Assembly: GCF_963666525.1 (NCBI RefSeq)
Contig: NZ_OY762905.1
Span: 4,667,001-4,731,000 of the forward strand
From: an uncultured Cohaesibacter sp.
Lineage (GTDB): Bacteria; Pseudomonadota; Alphaproteobacteria; Rhizobiales; Cohaesibacteraceae
Length of the DNA stretch: 64,000 nt
Direction of reading: 5' to 3'
Position numbers and translations under genes: made by a program. The notes beneath the pieces are model-generated. The model ran no database searches, was not told where the DNA came from, and saw nothing but the letters and a program-made list of their open reading frames with translations. Positions 11,148 to 19,952 of the stretch are shown piece by piece. The first letter of the stretch is position 1; every line of letters starts with the position of its first letter.

Positions 11148-11443
11148 TGTCGTCAACCGTCTGGATCATCATTGGCGGCGCCATTGTGACCTACCTGACC
11201 CGCATTGGCGGACATGTCATCCTGACGCGTTTCAAGCAAATCCATCCGCGCGCGAGAGCCGGTCTCGACGCCGTTCCTGCTGCGGTATTGACGACGCTGG
11301 TGGCACCGGCCGTGGTGCAGGGTGGTCCCAATGAATGGGCTGCATTTGCGATCGCAGTGATTGCAGGCCTCAGGGTTTCCGTTATATGGATGGTGGTGAT
11401 TGGCACTGTCGCCATTGCGGTTTTGCGTCACATCAGTGGGTAA
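11144..11443 (+). CDS. azlD: AzlD-domain protein, small subunit of amino acid exporter
   Basis: 99 residues, three to four membrane helices. The pattern TYLTRIGGHVILTRF followed by LDAVPAAVLTTLVAP is characteristic of AzlD/YgaH. Its ATG overlaps the azlC stop (ATGA), so the two are translationally coupled and likely form one complex in the inner membrane. Confidence 0.92.
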   Translation: MMSSTVWIIIGGAIVTYLTRIGGHVILTRFKQIHPRARAGLDAVPAAVLTTLVAPAVVQGGPNEWAAFAIAVIAGLRVSVIWMVVIGTVAIAVLRHISG

Positions 11444-11506
11444 GTCAGGCCTCGTGCCATGATGACGCCGCTGCAAGACGCCTGAAGAGCTGGAGCTTTG
11501 AGTGGA

Positions 11507-12229
11507 ATGAAAATCGGTATTCTGGTTGCAGGACCTCTGCCGGAAGACCTCGTGAAGGCCTATGGTACATTTGATGACATGTTTCGGGAGTTGCTCCTGA
11601 AACAGGACCCCGATCTCACCTTTCAAAGCTATGACGTTTTCAAGGATGTGTTTCCGGTCGACAAGGGCGAATGCGACGGCTGGATCGTGACCGGCTCTCT
11701 GCATAGCGCCTACGAAAAGCTGCCATGGATGCTGCGCCTCGAAGCCTTCATTCGTGACGCCATTAAAGCCAACAGCCCGATTATCGGTATCTGTTTCGGT
11801 CACCAGATCATGGCGACGGCCATGGGGGGCGTCGTTGAAAAGGCACCGTCTGGCAAGTGGGGCGCTGCGGTGCATCACTACAGGATCGACGCCGACAAGC
11901 GCCCGCAATGGATGGATGCCGAAAGTGAAGAATTCGCCCTGCAGGCAAGCCATCAGGATCAGGTCACAGTTCTGCCCGAAAGCGGGTGTCTGATTGCTGG
12001 CAACAGCTTCTGCCCGAATGGCATGATCGCCTATGGGCAATCCGGTCTCTCCATTCAGCTCCATCCCGAGTTGTCCGCCCCTCTCATCGAGACACTTCTT
12101 GAGCAGCGGCGCGGGCAGTCAATGACAGAAGAGGATGCCGATGCGGCACTCTCTCATGTGCATGATGCCGTGGATGCTGATAGGGTGGCCAAATGGATGG
12201 TGCGCTTCTTCCGTCAGCCGCGCGGTTGA
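11507..12229 (+). CDS. Class I glutamine amidotransferase-like protein
   Basis: 240 residues. The triad of the class I glutaminase fold is present: nucleophile C97 in GICFGHQ, and H186/E188 in QLHPELS. The overall form resembles stand-alone GMP-synthase-like amidotransferase domain proteins (YfeJ type), which have no fused synthase domain and whose reaction is mostly unknown. I chose the ATG at 11507; a TTG at 11498 would add three residues. It follows azlD by about 60 bp and precedes an M19 dipeptidase, which suggests a role in amino acid or small-peptide metabolism. Substrate not determinable. Confidence 0.85.
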   Translation: MKIGILVAGPLPEDLVKAYGTFDDMFRELLLKQDPDLTFQSYDVFKDVFPVDKGECDGWIVTGSLHSAYEKLPWMLRLEAFIRDAIKANSPIIGICFGHQIMATAMGGVVEKAPSGKWGAAVHHYRIDADKRPQWMDAESEEFALQASHQDQVTVLPESGCLIAGNSFCPNGMIAYGQSGLSIQLHPELSAPLIETLLEQRRGQSMTEEDADAALSHVHDAVDADRVAKWMVRFFRQPRG

Positions 12230-12322
12230 GGCCTGCCAATTCGATTATCCATCTCCGGGTTCGTCGTTCGGTGAGAGCCAGACCCCACCCGATTGCAAAC
12301 AAGAACAACAACGAGAATGACT

Positions 12323-13369
12323 ATGGTCAAGGCTATCGTACCCGTCTTTGACGGCCACAATGACACATTGCTCCGGCTGGAAATGTCCGAAAGGGAAGGG
12401 GCTCAGATTTCTTTCCTCGAAGGCAACGAAAAGCTCAATATCGATTATCCCAAAGCCGTCGAAGGAGGCTTTGCTGGTGGTTTGTTCGCCATCTTTGTCC
12501 CTCCGATGAAGAAGCAGGACAGCAAGCCGGACTTTCAATCCATGGTGAATGAAGTCGAGCAGCCCTATGCGCTTGAGATGACCAATGCGATGATGGCCCG
12601 CGCCCTGCGCCTTGCGCAGAAATCGGAAGGGCGGGTACGCATCTGCCTCACAAGCGCAGACATCAGGCAGGCCATGGCAGACAAGGTTATTGCCCTGATG
12701 CTGCATATAGAAGGGGCAGAGGCCATTGACGCCGACTTCAACGCCCTTGATGTGCTCCATGCTGCCGGTCTACGGTCCATTGGTCCGGTCTGGAGCCGCA
12801 GCAACATTTTCGGTCATGGCGTCCCATTCGATTTTCCCGGCAGTCCTGATTCCGGTCCAGGCCTTACCGACCTTGGCAAGGAATTGGTTCGGCGCTGTGG
12901 TGCTCTGAATATGCTGATTGATCTGTCCCACATCAATGAGAAGGGCTTTTGGGATGTGCACACCGTCAGCGAAAAGCCGCTGTTGGCGACCCATTCCAAT
13001 GTCCATGCCATCTGCCCGTCGCGTCGCAATCTGACGGACAAGCAGCTGGCAGCGATTGCCGAGACCAGGGGATTGGTCGGGCTCAATTATTCCGTCGGCT
13101 TCTTGCGCCCGGATGGTGACAAGAAGCAGATCGACATGGATCTCGACATCATGGTCGATCATCTGGCCTATCTGGTCGAGAAGCTTGGGGAGGATGGCGT
13201 CGGTCTGGGATCCGATTTCGACGGCACCACCATTCCGCAGCGCATTGGCTCCTGTGCAGGCAATCCCGCTCTCATCGAGCGGATGCGGGCGCGCGACTTT
13301 GGCGAAGAACTGATTGCGAAGATCGCCCACAAGAATTGGATTGCCATGCTGGAGCGGTCCGGCATCTAA
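12323..13369 (+). CDS. Membrane dipeptidase (peptidase family M19)
   Basis: 348 residues. Zinc ligands of family M19 are visible: H12 and D14 in FDGHND, the bridging Glu in LHIEGAEAI, the histidines of DLSHIN and ATHSN, and the aspartate in LGSDFDG. Family members hydrolyse dipeptides including those with D-residues, and Cys-Gly. The gene has no signal peptide, so it acts in the cytoplasm. The start at 12323 (MVKAIVPVF) has GAGA 8 nt upstream; an ATG two codons earlier is possible. Likely in one transcription unit with the amidotransferase gene 93 bp upstream. A terminator hairpin follows. Confidence 0.92.
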   Translation: MVKAIVPVFDGHNDTLLRLEMSEREGAQISFLEGNEKLNIDYPKAVEGGFAGGLFAIFVPPMKKQDSKPDFQSMVNEVEQPYALEMTNAMMARALRLAQKSEGRVRICLTSADIRQAMADKVIALMLHIEGAEAIDADFNALDVLHAAGLRSIGPVWSRSNIFGHGVPFDFPGSPDSGPGLTDLGKELVRRCGALNMLIDLSHINEKGFWDVHTVSEKPLLATHSNVHAICPSRRNLTDKQLAAIAETRGLVGLNYSVGFLRPDGDKKQIDMDLDIMVDHLAYLVEKLGEDGVGLGSDFDGTTIPQRIGSCAGNPALIERMRARDFGEELIAKIAHKNWIAMLERSGI

Positions 13370-13514
13370 CGCGCGTTCCGTTAAATCGATCTCGATTGAA
13401 CGAAAAGAATTCGCGCCCAAACAAATAGATGGAGCAAGTCAAGCGAATGCTAATGAACGAGACAAGCTCTAGGTGTGTGGCCACCGGCCAGCCTTCTTGT
13501 TACCCGGCGCCGAG

Positions 13515-13546
13515 ACAAAAAAAAGCCCCGCATCATGCGGGGCTTT
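13515..13546 (-). terminator. Bidirectional terminator between dipeptidase and NYN gene
   Basis: An 11-bp stem AAAGCCCCGCA (13522-13532) with TGCGGGGCTTT (13536-13546) and a 3-nt loop. Eight T residues follow on the minus strand (complement of 13517-13524), making it strong for the NYN gene. On the plus strand the T tract is shorter. Confidence 0.85.
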
Positions 13547-13574
13547 CTACATTTCTAACAGACTGATCGCACAA

Positions 13575-14162
13575 TCAGTCATCATATTCAGAGTCTTCAT
13601 AGTCGTTCTGAACCGGGGCGCGCTGTGGGCGCTCATTCGCATCGCGGCCGATACGGTCGGCGATGTGGGCCAGATCGATGAAATGGTCAGCCTGTCGACG
13701 CAATTCGTCAGCGATCATCGGCGGCTGGGTCGACATGGTGGAAACCACGCTCACCTTGCGCCCGCGACGCTGAAGTGCTTCAACAAGTTTACGGAAATCG
13801 CCGTCACCGGAGAAGATGACGAAGTGATCCACATGATCCACCAGCTCCATCGCGTCGATGGTCAGCTCGATGTCCATGTTGCCCTTGATTTTCCGACGCC
13901 CCGCAGAATCAGTAAATTCCTTGGTTGGCTTGGTAACAACATGGTATCCGTTGTAATCAAGCCAGTCGATCAAAGGTCTGATGGAAGAATATTCCTGGTC
14001 TTCGGCCAGAGCCGTATAATAATACGTCCGCAGGAGATATCCTTTGCCACGAAATTCTTTCAGAAGTCGTTTGTAATCAATATCGAAGCCAAGTGTCTTG
14101 GTTGTTGCATACAGATTGGCGCCGTCGATGAATAAAGCAACTTTTTCTCTAGGATCAAACAC
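13575..14162 (-). CDS. NYN domain protein (LabA/DUF88 family), putative RNase
   Basis: 195 residues. The PIN-like NYN fold is shown by the acidic motifs ALFIDGANLY (residues 9-18), KGNMDIELTIDAM in the middle and FVIFSGDGDF. These carboxylates coordinate a metal in this nuclease superfamily. The C-terminal 25 residues are acidic and disordered (NDYEDSEYDD). It is divergent from rpoZ across an AT-rich region, an arrangement common in rhizobial genomes. RNA target unknown. Confidence 0.92.
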   Translation of the reverse strand: MFDPREKVALFIDGANLYATTKTLGFDIDYKRLLKEFRGKGYLLRTYYYTALAEDQEYSSIRPLIDWLDYNGYHVVTKPTKEFTDSAGRRKIKGNMDIELTIDAMELVDHVDHFVIFSGDGDFRKLVEALQRRGRKVSVVSTMSTQPPMIADELRRQADHFIDLAHIADRIGRDANERPQRAPVQNDYEDSEYDD

Positions 14163-14480
14163 GGATTCACCCTTTATGCTGGTTTTTCGTTGGATTCAAT
14201 TTCAGGATGAGTGTTGTAATTTAACACGCTCAATCAAAGCCTTGGCAATTGTACTAAGATATAGAATTTAAGTTTTTGAATATCTTAACCATTCAAAACA
14301 ATGAAATGCATTCACGTGAAATCAAATCGATTCTGACTTTATACGGATTTATATTCAATAACCACCAAGAAAAACAGATTATAAACGAAAACACAACAAC
14401 GTTACCTAGTCTATGGTATCCAAAATTTTTACAAAATGTAGTGAAATCGGTTTCACTCGGCAATTTGCCAAGGTTCACAC
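14163..14480. other. AT-rich divergent promoter region, NYN gene / rpoZ
   Basis: About 318 bp with clearly lower GC than the flanks. Frames of 64-84 codons run through it on both strands but have no family resemblance and overlap the rpoZ promoter. No RNA gene or repeat recognised. Confidence 0.5.
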
Positions 14481-14509
14481 TTGTCAAACAAAAAAAATCG
14501 CTCTATTTA
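14481..14509 (+). promoter_or_regulatory. Putative sigma-70 promoter of rpoZ
   Basis: TTGTCA (14481-14486) and TATTTA (14504-14509) are spaced by 17 bp, with an A8 run in the spacer. They lie 31 bp before the rpoZ start codon. Match to the housekeeping consensus is moderate. Confidence 0.55.
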
Positions 14510-14540
14510 AGGGGAAATTCCCCCAAGTAGGAGATCGTCT

Positions 14541-14945
14541 ATGGCACGCGTCACTGTTGAGGACTGCGTTGATAAGGTTGAGAATCGTTTCGAGCTGGTG
14601 CTGCTGTCCGGTCATCGCGCACGTATGATTTCTAGTGGCTCTGCAATTACGGTTGATCGTGACAATGACAAGAACCCGGTTGTTGCCCTGAGGGAAATTG
14701 CCGACGAGACTGTTTCTCCGGGTGACCTGAAGGAAGATCTCATTCACTCTCTGCAGAAATATGTTGAGGTTGATGAGCCTGAAACCGAAGAAGTACAGCT
14801 GATCACCGCAGACGAAGCCGCCACGAACGACTATGAAGGCGTCGTTGGTGAACCAAAGAGCGACGTCGTGTTCGACCAGATGTCCGAAGAAGAACTGCTG
14901 CGTGGTCTGGAGAGCCTTGTGCCGCCGGATCGTACCGACGACTGA
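14541..14945 (+). CDS. rpoZ: DNA-directed RNA polymerase omega subunit
   Basis: 134 residues. It starts with the omega signature [20 protein letters not shown] and continues with [14 protein letters not shown], the segment that clamps the beta-prime C-terminus. The alphaproteobacterial form has the long acidic tail seen here (residues 75-134). Omega aids RNA polymerase assembly, and in Gram-negatives forms one ppGpp site, so its position immediately before rsh is functionally apt. AGGAG precedes the ATG. A strong terminator follows, but rsh is only about 280 bp away. Confidence 0.97.
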   Translation: MARVTVEDCVDKVENRFELVLLSGHRARMISSGSAITVDRDNDKNPVVALREIADETVSPGDLKEDLIHSLQKYVEVDEPETEEVQLITADEAATNDYEGVVGEPKSDVVFDQMSEEELLRGLESLVPPDRTDD

Positions 14946-14971
14946 TCTTTTTCGATCTTTCAGAAAAATTC

Positions 14972-15005
14972 AAAAGGTGGACGTCAAACGTCCGCCTTTT
15001 TTATT
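14972..15005 (+). terminator. Rho-independent terminator of rpoZ
   Basis: Stem AAAAGGTGGACGT with ACGTCCGCCTTTT (one G-T wobble) around a short CAA loop, then a T run. It lies 27 nt past the rpoZ stop. Confidence 0.85.
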
Positions 15006-15223
15006 GGCATTTTTACCTTTGTTCTGCAATTCTGGCAACTCTATGCATAAGGGTTGAATCGCAGCCTTGCTGATGGCGCGACCGATCGGTTGTCTTCCCG
15101 TTGATAGCTGTTTAAATCCGGCAGCTCACCTTATATGTATAGAGATACCAGGTACAATGTTCTCAAGAGAACAGGTGGTGTCCGGAAAGCCGGGCATTCA
15201 ACAATCGAGGTTTCTTTCTCGCC

Positions 15224-17461
15224 ATGATGCGTCAGTACGAGCTCGTTGAAAGAGTTGTAAGCTATAATCCAAATGCTGACGAAGCCCTGTTGAACAAGGC
15301 TTATGTCTATTCCATGCGCAAGCATGGCAAGCAGAAGAGGGCGTCTGGCGATCCCTATTTTGTTCATCCCCTTGAAGTTGCTGGTATCCTGACCGATCTG
15401 CGGCTTGATGACGGTACCATTGCTGTCGGGCTCCTGCACGATACCCTTGAAGACACCGATGCCACCCGCGCCGAGCTGGATTCGATGTTTGGTCCGGAAA
15501 TTGGCAAGCTGGTTGAGGGCCTCACCAAGATCAGTAAGCTCGATCTTGTCTCACGTCGCACGGCGCAGGCCGAGAATATCCGCAAGCTGCTGCTGGCCAT
15601 CTCCGATGACGTGCGCGTGCTGATCGTCAAGCTGGCTGACCGCCTGCACAATATGCGCACCCTGCATTTCGTTCCCGAGCACAAGCGCCACAGGATCGCA
15701 CAGGAAACCATCGACATCTATGCGCCGCTCGCCGAGCGCATGGGCATGCAGGACATCCGCGAAGAGCTGGAAGGCCTGTCGTTCAAATATATCAATCCGG
15801 AGGCCTATCAGGCGATTTCCGAACGTCTTGAGGAAGTGCGCCAGCGCAACAAGACAATCATCACGGAAATCGAAGGCGAACTGGAAAAGACATTTCTCGA
15901 GAAAGGCCTCAAGGCCACCGTGCGTGGTCGCGAGAAAAAGGCCTATTCGATCTTCCGCAAGATGCAGCGTCAGAATATCGGCTTTGAGCAATTGTCGGAC
16001 ATCTATGCCTTCCGCGTGCTGGTCGACAATATTGACGACTGCTATCGGACGCTGGGCATCGTTCATACGATCTGGCCTTGCGTGCCGGGACGGTTCAAGG
16101 ACTATGTTTCGACCCCGAAGCCGAACGACTATCGCTCGATCCATACCACGGTCATCGGACCGGGCCGCCAGCGCGTGGAGTTGCAGATCCGAACCTATGA
16201 AATGCATCAATTCGCCGAATATGGTGTCGCTGCCCACGCTCTCTACAAGGACGTGACTGGCAAGACAAAGGGTGGCCGGTCTCTCGGGCGTCTGGCCAAG
16301 GACAGCAACGCCTATTCGTGGCTGCGTCAGACCGTTGAACTGTTGTCTTCGGGCAATTCGGCCGAAGAGTTCCTCGAACACACCAAACTCGAGCTGTTTC
16401 AGGATCAGGTCTTCTGCTTCACCCCCAAGGGGCGGGTTATCGCGCTACCGCGTGGAGCCATTCCGATTGACTTTGCCTACGCTGTGCATACGGATATTGG
16501 CGATACCTGCATCGGCTGCAAGATCAACGGTGCGGTGATGCCTCTGGTGACCGAGCTCAACAACGGTGATGAAGTCGAGATCATCTGCTCCAAAGCCCAG
16601 ACACCACCGCCAGCCTGGGAAAATATCGCCGCCACCGGCAAGGCCAGGGCTGCCATACGCAAGGCCACCCGCGCAGCAGTCCGCAAACAATATGCCGGGC
16701 TTGGCGAGCAGATCCTGCAGAATGCCTTCAAGCGGGCAGGGCAGGAATATTCCGCCGAGCAGATCAAGGTTGCCCTGTCCCGTCTAGGCTTTCAGGCTCT
16801 TGACGAGGCGCTGGCCGCTGTCGGTCGCGGCGAGTTGCAATCGCGCATGGTGATCGAGGCGGTCTTCCCGGACTATCAGGATCAGCGTGCCGCCCAGAGC
16901 GAGGGCGAACGCGGCGAAGGCTGGTTCGGTCTGCCGCATGCTTCGGCGATGAAATTCCGGATTCCCGGATCAAGCCGCAAGAATGGCAAGAATGGCCATC
17001 AGCCCGGACAGCGGTCCATTCCGATTCGTGGTCTGTCTGCCGACATCCCCGTTACCTTCGCGCCAGAAGGCGGTGCTGTTCCGGGGGACCGCATCGTTGG
17101 CATCCATACGCCGGGCAAGGGGGTGACGATCTATCCGATCCATTCGCCGGCCCTCAGCCAGTTTGATGATGCGCCGGAACGTTGGCTCGATGTGCGCTGG
17201 GATATCGATGAGGAAAACATCGAGCGCTTCCCGGCCCGGATCGAGGTGAGCATCCTCAATGAACCGGGCAGTCTGGCGGCCATCGCCAATGTCATCGCGG
17301 AAAATGACGGCAACATCGAGAACATCAAGATGGAGCATCAGCTCAACGATTTCCATGACATGACGATTGATCTGTCGGTCTGGAACCTCAACCATCTCAA
17401 CCGGATCATCGAGCAGATCCGCAGCAAAAAGACCGTATCCAAGGCATGGCGCGTCAACTGA
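15224..17461 (+). CDS. rsh: Bifunctional (p)ppGpp synthetase/hydrolase Rsh
   Basis: 745 residues with the full RelA/SpoT domain set. The HD hydrolase domain is at about 20-190 with H72-D73 in VGLLHDTLEDT. The synthetase domain is at about 240-350, with LSDIYAFRVLVDN and YRSIHTTV plus the catalytic glutamate in VELQIRT. A TGS domain is at about 390-450 (FTPKGRVIALPRGA), and a C-terminal ACT domain at about 665-740 (VSILNEPGSLAAIANVIAEN). Both catalytic centres look intact, so it can make and degrade the alarmone, as expected for the single Rsh of alphaproteobacteria. No clear ribosome site precedes the ATG pair at 15224/15227. Confidence 0.96.
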   Translation: MMRQYELVERVVSYNPNADEALLNKAYVYSMRKHGKQKRASGDPYFVHPLEVAGILTDLRLDDGTIAVGLLHDTLEDTDATRAELDSMFGPEIGKLVEGLTKISKLDLVSRRTAQAENIRKLLLAISDDVRVLIVKLADRLHNMRTLHFVPEHKRHRIAQETIDIYAPLAERMGMQDIREELEGLSFKYINPEAYQAISERLEEVRQRNKTIITEIEGELEKTFLEKGLKATVRGREKKAYSIFRKMQRQNIGFEQLSDIYAFRVLVDNIDDCYRTLGIVHTIWPCVPGRFKDYVSTPKPNDYRSIHTTVIGPGRQRVELQIRTYEMHQFAEYGVAAHALYKDVTGKTKGGRSLGRLAKDSNAYSWLRQTVELLSSGNSAEEFLEHTKLELFQDQVFCFTPKGRVIALPRGAIPIDFAYAVHTDIGDTCIGCKINGAVMPLVTELNNGDEVEIICSKAQTPPPAWENIAATGKARAAIRKATRAAVRKQYAGLGEQILQNAFKRAGQEYSAEQIKVALSRLGFQALDEALAAVGRGELQSRMVIEAVFPDYQDQRAAQSEGERGEGWFGLPHASAMKFRIPGSSRKNGKNGHQPGQRSIPIRGLSADIPVTFAPEGGAVPGDRIVGIHTPGKGVTIYPIHSPALSQFDDAPERWLDVRWDIDEENIERFPARIEVSILNEPGSLAAIANVIAENDGNIENIKMEHQLNDFHDMTIDLSVWNLNHLNRIIEQIRSKKTVSKAWRVN

Positions 17462-17548
17462 CCGGGGTTGCCGACCAGTCTGGCCGTCTATCCCGCCCTC
17501 TGAGTGACGTTGGCGGGATGGATTGGAACAACAGGGAAATTTGACAGG

Positions 17549-17965
17549 ATGATTATTGGCACCGGAAATGACCTGATTGATATCAGGCGGGTTGAAAAAT
17601 CACTGGAGCGCTTTGGTGAGCGGTTCATCAACCGCATCTTCACCGAAAAGGAAATCGCCCGATCCGAGCGCAAGGCCCAGAGGGCAGCATCCTATGCCAA
17701 ACGGTTCGCTGCCAAGGAAGCCTGTTCCAAGGCATTGGGTACCGGCCTGTCGCATGGGGTCTTCTGGCGCGACATGGGGGTTAGCAATCTGGCATCGGGC
17801 AAACCGACAATGGTGCTGACCAACGGCGCACTTGTCCGCATGTTGTCGATGATCCCGCAAGGCTTCGTCCCCCAGATCGATCTGACAATTACCGATGAAT
17901 ATCCCATTGCTCAGGCCTATGTGATCATTTCCGCAGTGCCGGAAAACTGGCCATCAGCACAATAG
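17549..17965 (+). CDS. acpS: Holo-[acyl-carrier-protein] synthase
   Basis: 138 residues. It transfers 4'-phosphopantetheine from CoA to acyl carrier protein. The family start [19 protein letters not shown] carries the metal-binding aspartate, and [14 protein letters not shown] carries the catalytic glutamate-lysine motif. The ATG at 17549 gives the usual N-terminus; a longer frame opens at 17504. It lies 87 bp after rsh in the rhizobial order rsh-acpS-lepB. Confidence 0.95.
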   Translation: MIIGTGNDLIDIRRVEKSLERFGERFINRIFTEKEIARSERKAQRAASYAKRFAAKEACSKALGTGLSHGVFWRDMGVSNLASGKPTMVLTNGALVRMLSMIPQGFVPQIDLTITDEYPIAQAYVIISAVPENWPSAQ

Positions 17966-18197
17966 TGCCACATTTTCGTTGCAAGGAAGCGTCGAAATTG
18001 GCCTTTTGGGCTGAGGGAAACCCTCATATTTACACAGAAATGACGGACTTTTCGGTCAAGCTATTTTCTTGATTGTATCGGCGGAACTGTGCCGCTATTA
18101 CCAGATGTGAAGAAACCTAAATAAATGTTCTGCTGCGCCCCCGTGGCCGTGTCTTTCCGAACAGACTTGCCGGACATGATTGAAAAAGAGATTGAGT

Positions 18198-18965
18198 GTG
18201 TCAGACGATAGCATGAAAGAAAACGAGGGTGGCCTTGGCGAAACCATCAAGGTCATTATCCAGGCACTTGTTCTAGCGCTCGTGGTAAGAACGCTCCTGT
18301 TTCAGCCCTTCTCGATTCCCTCCGGTTCCATGAAGTCGACGCTCCTGATCGGCGACTACCTGTTCGTGTCCAAATACAGCTACGGCTATTCGCGTTATTC
18401 GCTGCCTTTCGGACTGCCGCTTTTTTCGGGCCGCATTCTGGCCAGCGAACCCAATCGCGGCGACATCGTGGTGTTCAAACTGCCACGTGATCCGTCCATC
18501 GACTATATCAAGCGCGTGATCGGGCTGCCAGGCGACAAGATCCAGATGATCGAAGGCCAGCTCTACATCAACGGCCAGGCGGTCAAACATGAGCGGATCG
18601 AAGATTTCATCGACACCGATGAGCAAGGCCGCAAGGAACGGGTCGAGCGGTTCCGCGAAACGCTGCCGAACGGGGTGAGCTACACGACGCTCAACCTCAC
18701 GGACAACAACTATCTCGACAACACGCCGGTCTATGAAGTGCCTGCCGGGCATTATTTCATGATGGGTGACAACCGGGACAACTCGTCTGACAGCCGGGTG
18801 CTGAGCAATGTCGGCTATGTGCCGTTCGAAAATCTCGTCGGCAAGGCGCAGGTCATCTTCTTCTCGATTGGCGATGGCAAGGCTCCTTGGGAAATCTGGA
18901 GCTGGCCGAGTGCTGCGCGCTGGGAACGCTGGTTCACCAGCCTGAAGCCAGGCACAAGCGAGTGA
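18198..18965 (+). CDS. lepB: Signal peptidase I
   Basis: About 255 residues. One N-terminal membrane helix (VIIQALVLALVVRTLLF) is followed by the catalytic serine in FSIPSGSMKSTL, the general-base lysine in YIKRVIGLPGD and the box MGDNRDNSSDSR. It cleaves signal peptides on the periplasmic face of the inner membrane. I prefer the GTG at 18198 (purine stretch 8 nt upstream) to a TTG at 18180; an ATG at 18213 is a third option. The 230-bp gap after acpS may hold its own promoter. Confidence 0.95.
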   Translation: MSDDSMKENEGGLGETIKVIIQALVLALVVRTLLFQPFSIPSGSMKSTLLIGDYLFVSKYSYGYSRYSLPFGLPLFSGRILASEPNRGDIVVFKLPRDPSIDYIKRVIGLPGDKIQMIEGQLYINGQAVKHERIEDFIDTDEQGRKERVERFRETLPNGVSYTTLNLTDNNYLDNTPVYEVPAGHYFMMGDNRDNSSDSRVLSNVGYVPFENLVGKAQVIFFSIGDGKAPWEIWSWPSAARWERWFTSLKPGTSE

Positions 18966-19178
18966 TCTGTCTTTATCTGGCGGTGCCAAATTGCAAAAAG
19001 GCCTTGCCAAGCGGGGCCGATTGCGACACAAGCGTCTGCTACGATTGGCGAGACTGAAATAGGCCCTTTTTCGGGTAAAATGCCGCACAGACCCGGTCTG
19101 TGTGGCATTCTCTGTATCGGGCTTCGCTGAATGGTGGCAACCGAAAATCTGAAAATGAAAGGAAAAGGTTGGACTTCA

Positions 19179-19886
19179 ATGAAAAAGAGAGATGTTGGCA
19201 AACTTGAAGAGCATCTCGGCTACCAGTTCAAGGACAAGACGCATCTGGAACGGGCATTGAGCCACTCCAGCACAGTTGCTTCGCCGCGCCTTCAGGTCGA
19301 TCAGACTTACCAGCGCCACGAGTTTCTGGGTGACCGCGTTCTGGCCGTAACGATTGCCGAAATGCTGCTGAAAGCCTTTCCCAAGGCAGATGAAGGGGAA
19401 TTGGCCCGCCGGTTCAATGGCCTTGTCCGCAACGAAACATGTGCGGATGTTGCCAGAGAAATCGGTTTGGGTCCCTTTATCCGTCTCGGCGAGGGAGAAG
19501 CGCAGGCCGGAGGTCGCAAGAAGGAGGCGATCCTCGGTGATGTCTGCGAGGCTGTGATCGGGGCCATCTACATGGATGGTGGTTTTGATCGGGCGCGCGA
19601 TCTCATCAAGCAGTATTGGGAACGACGCATGCTGGACTGGACCGGTCCGCTGCGCGACGCCAAGACGACCCTGCAGGAATGGGTGCAGGGCAACAAGCTT
19701 CCGCCGCCAACCTACCGGTTGATTGAGCGGACAGGTCCGGACCACGAGCCCGAGTTCACGCTGAGTGTCGAAGTGCCGACCCTCGAACCGGCCCGTGGCA
19801 AGGGACCATCAAAACGCATTGCCGAGCAGGATGCTGCCCGGACAATGCTGATCAGAGAAGGACAGTGGAGTGCGGACACCAAGTAG
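19179..19886 (+). CDS. rnc: Ribonuclease III
   Basis: 235 residues. The RNase III domain (about 1-155) carries the signature RHEFLGDRVLAVTIAEMLL and the second acidic motif ILGDVCEAVIGAIYMDGG. The C-terminal double-stranded RNA-binding domain (about 160-230) shows the conserved DAKTTLQEWVQGNKLPPPTY and SKRIAEQDAARTML. It processes rRNA precursors and other duplex RNA. The histidine before EFLGD replaces the usual leucine, but all catalytic carboxylates are present. The ATG at 19179 follows a purine-rich tract; an ATG at 19155 is an alternative. Confidence 0.96.
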   Translation: MKKRDVGKLEEHLGYQFKDKTHLERALSHSSTVASPRLQVDQTYQRHEFLGDRVLAVTIAEMLLKAFPKADEGELARRFNGLVRNETCADVAREIGLGPFIRLGEGEAQAGGRKKEAILGDVCEAVIGAIYMDGGFDRARDLIKQYWERRMLDWTGPLRDAKTTLQEWVQGNKLPPPTYRLIERTGPDHEPEFTLSVEVPTLEPARGKGPSKRIAEQDAARTMLIREGQWSADTK

Positions 19887-19952
19887 GGTCCCCTTCGATT
19901 ACCTCACACGGCGTGTGCTGGAGGCAGCGTGCGCCAAACCAAAAGGACAGGC

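Noticed and set aside
14276-14530. 84-codon rightward frame before rpoZ
   Set aside because: AT-rich, overlaps the rpoZ promoter, no ribosome site and no family resemblance.
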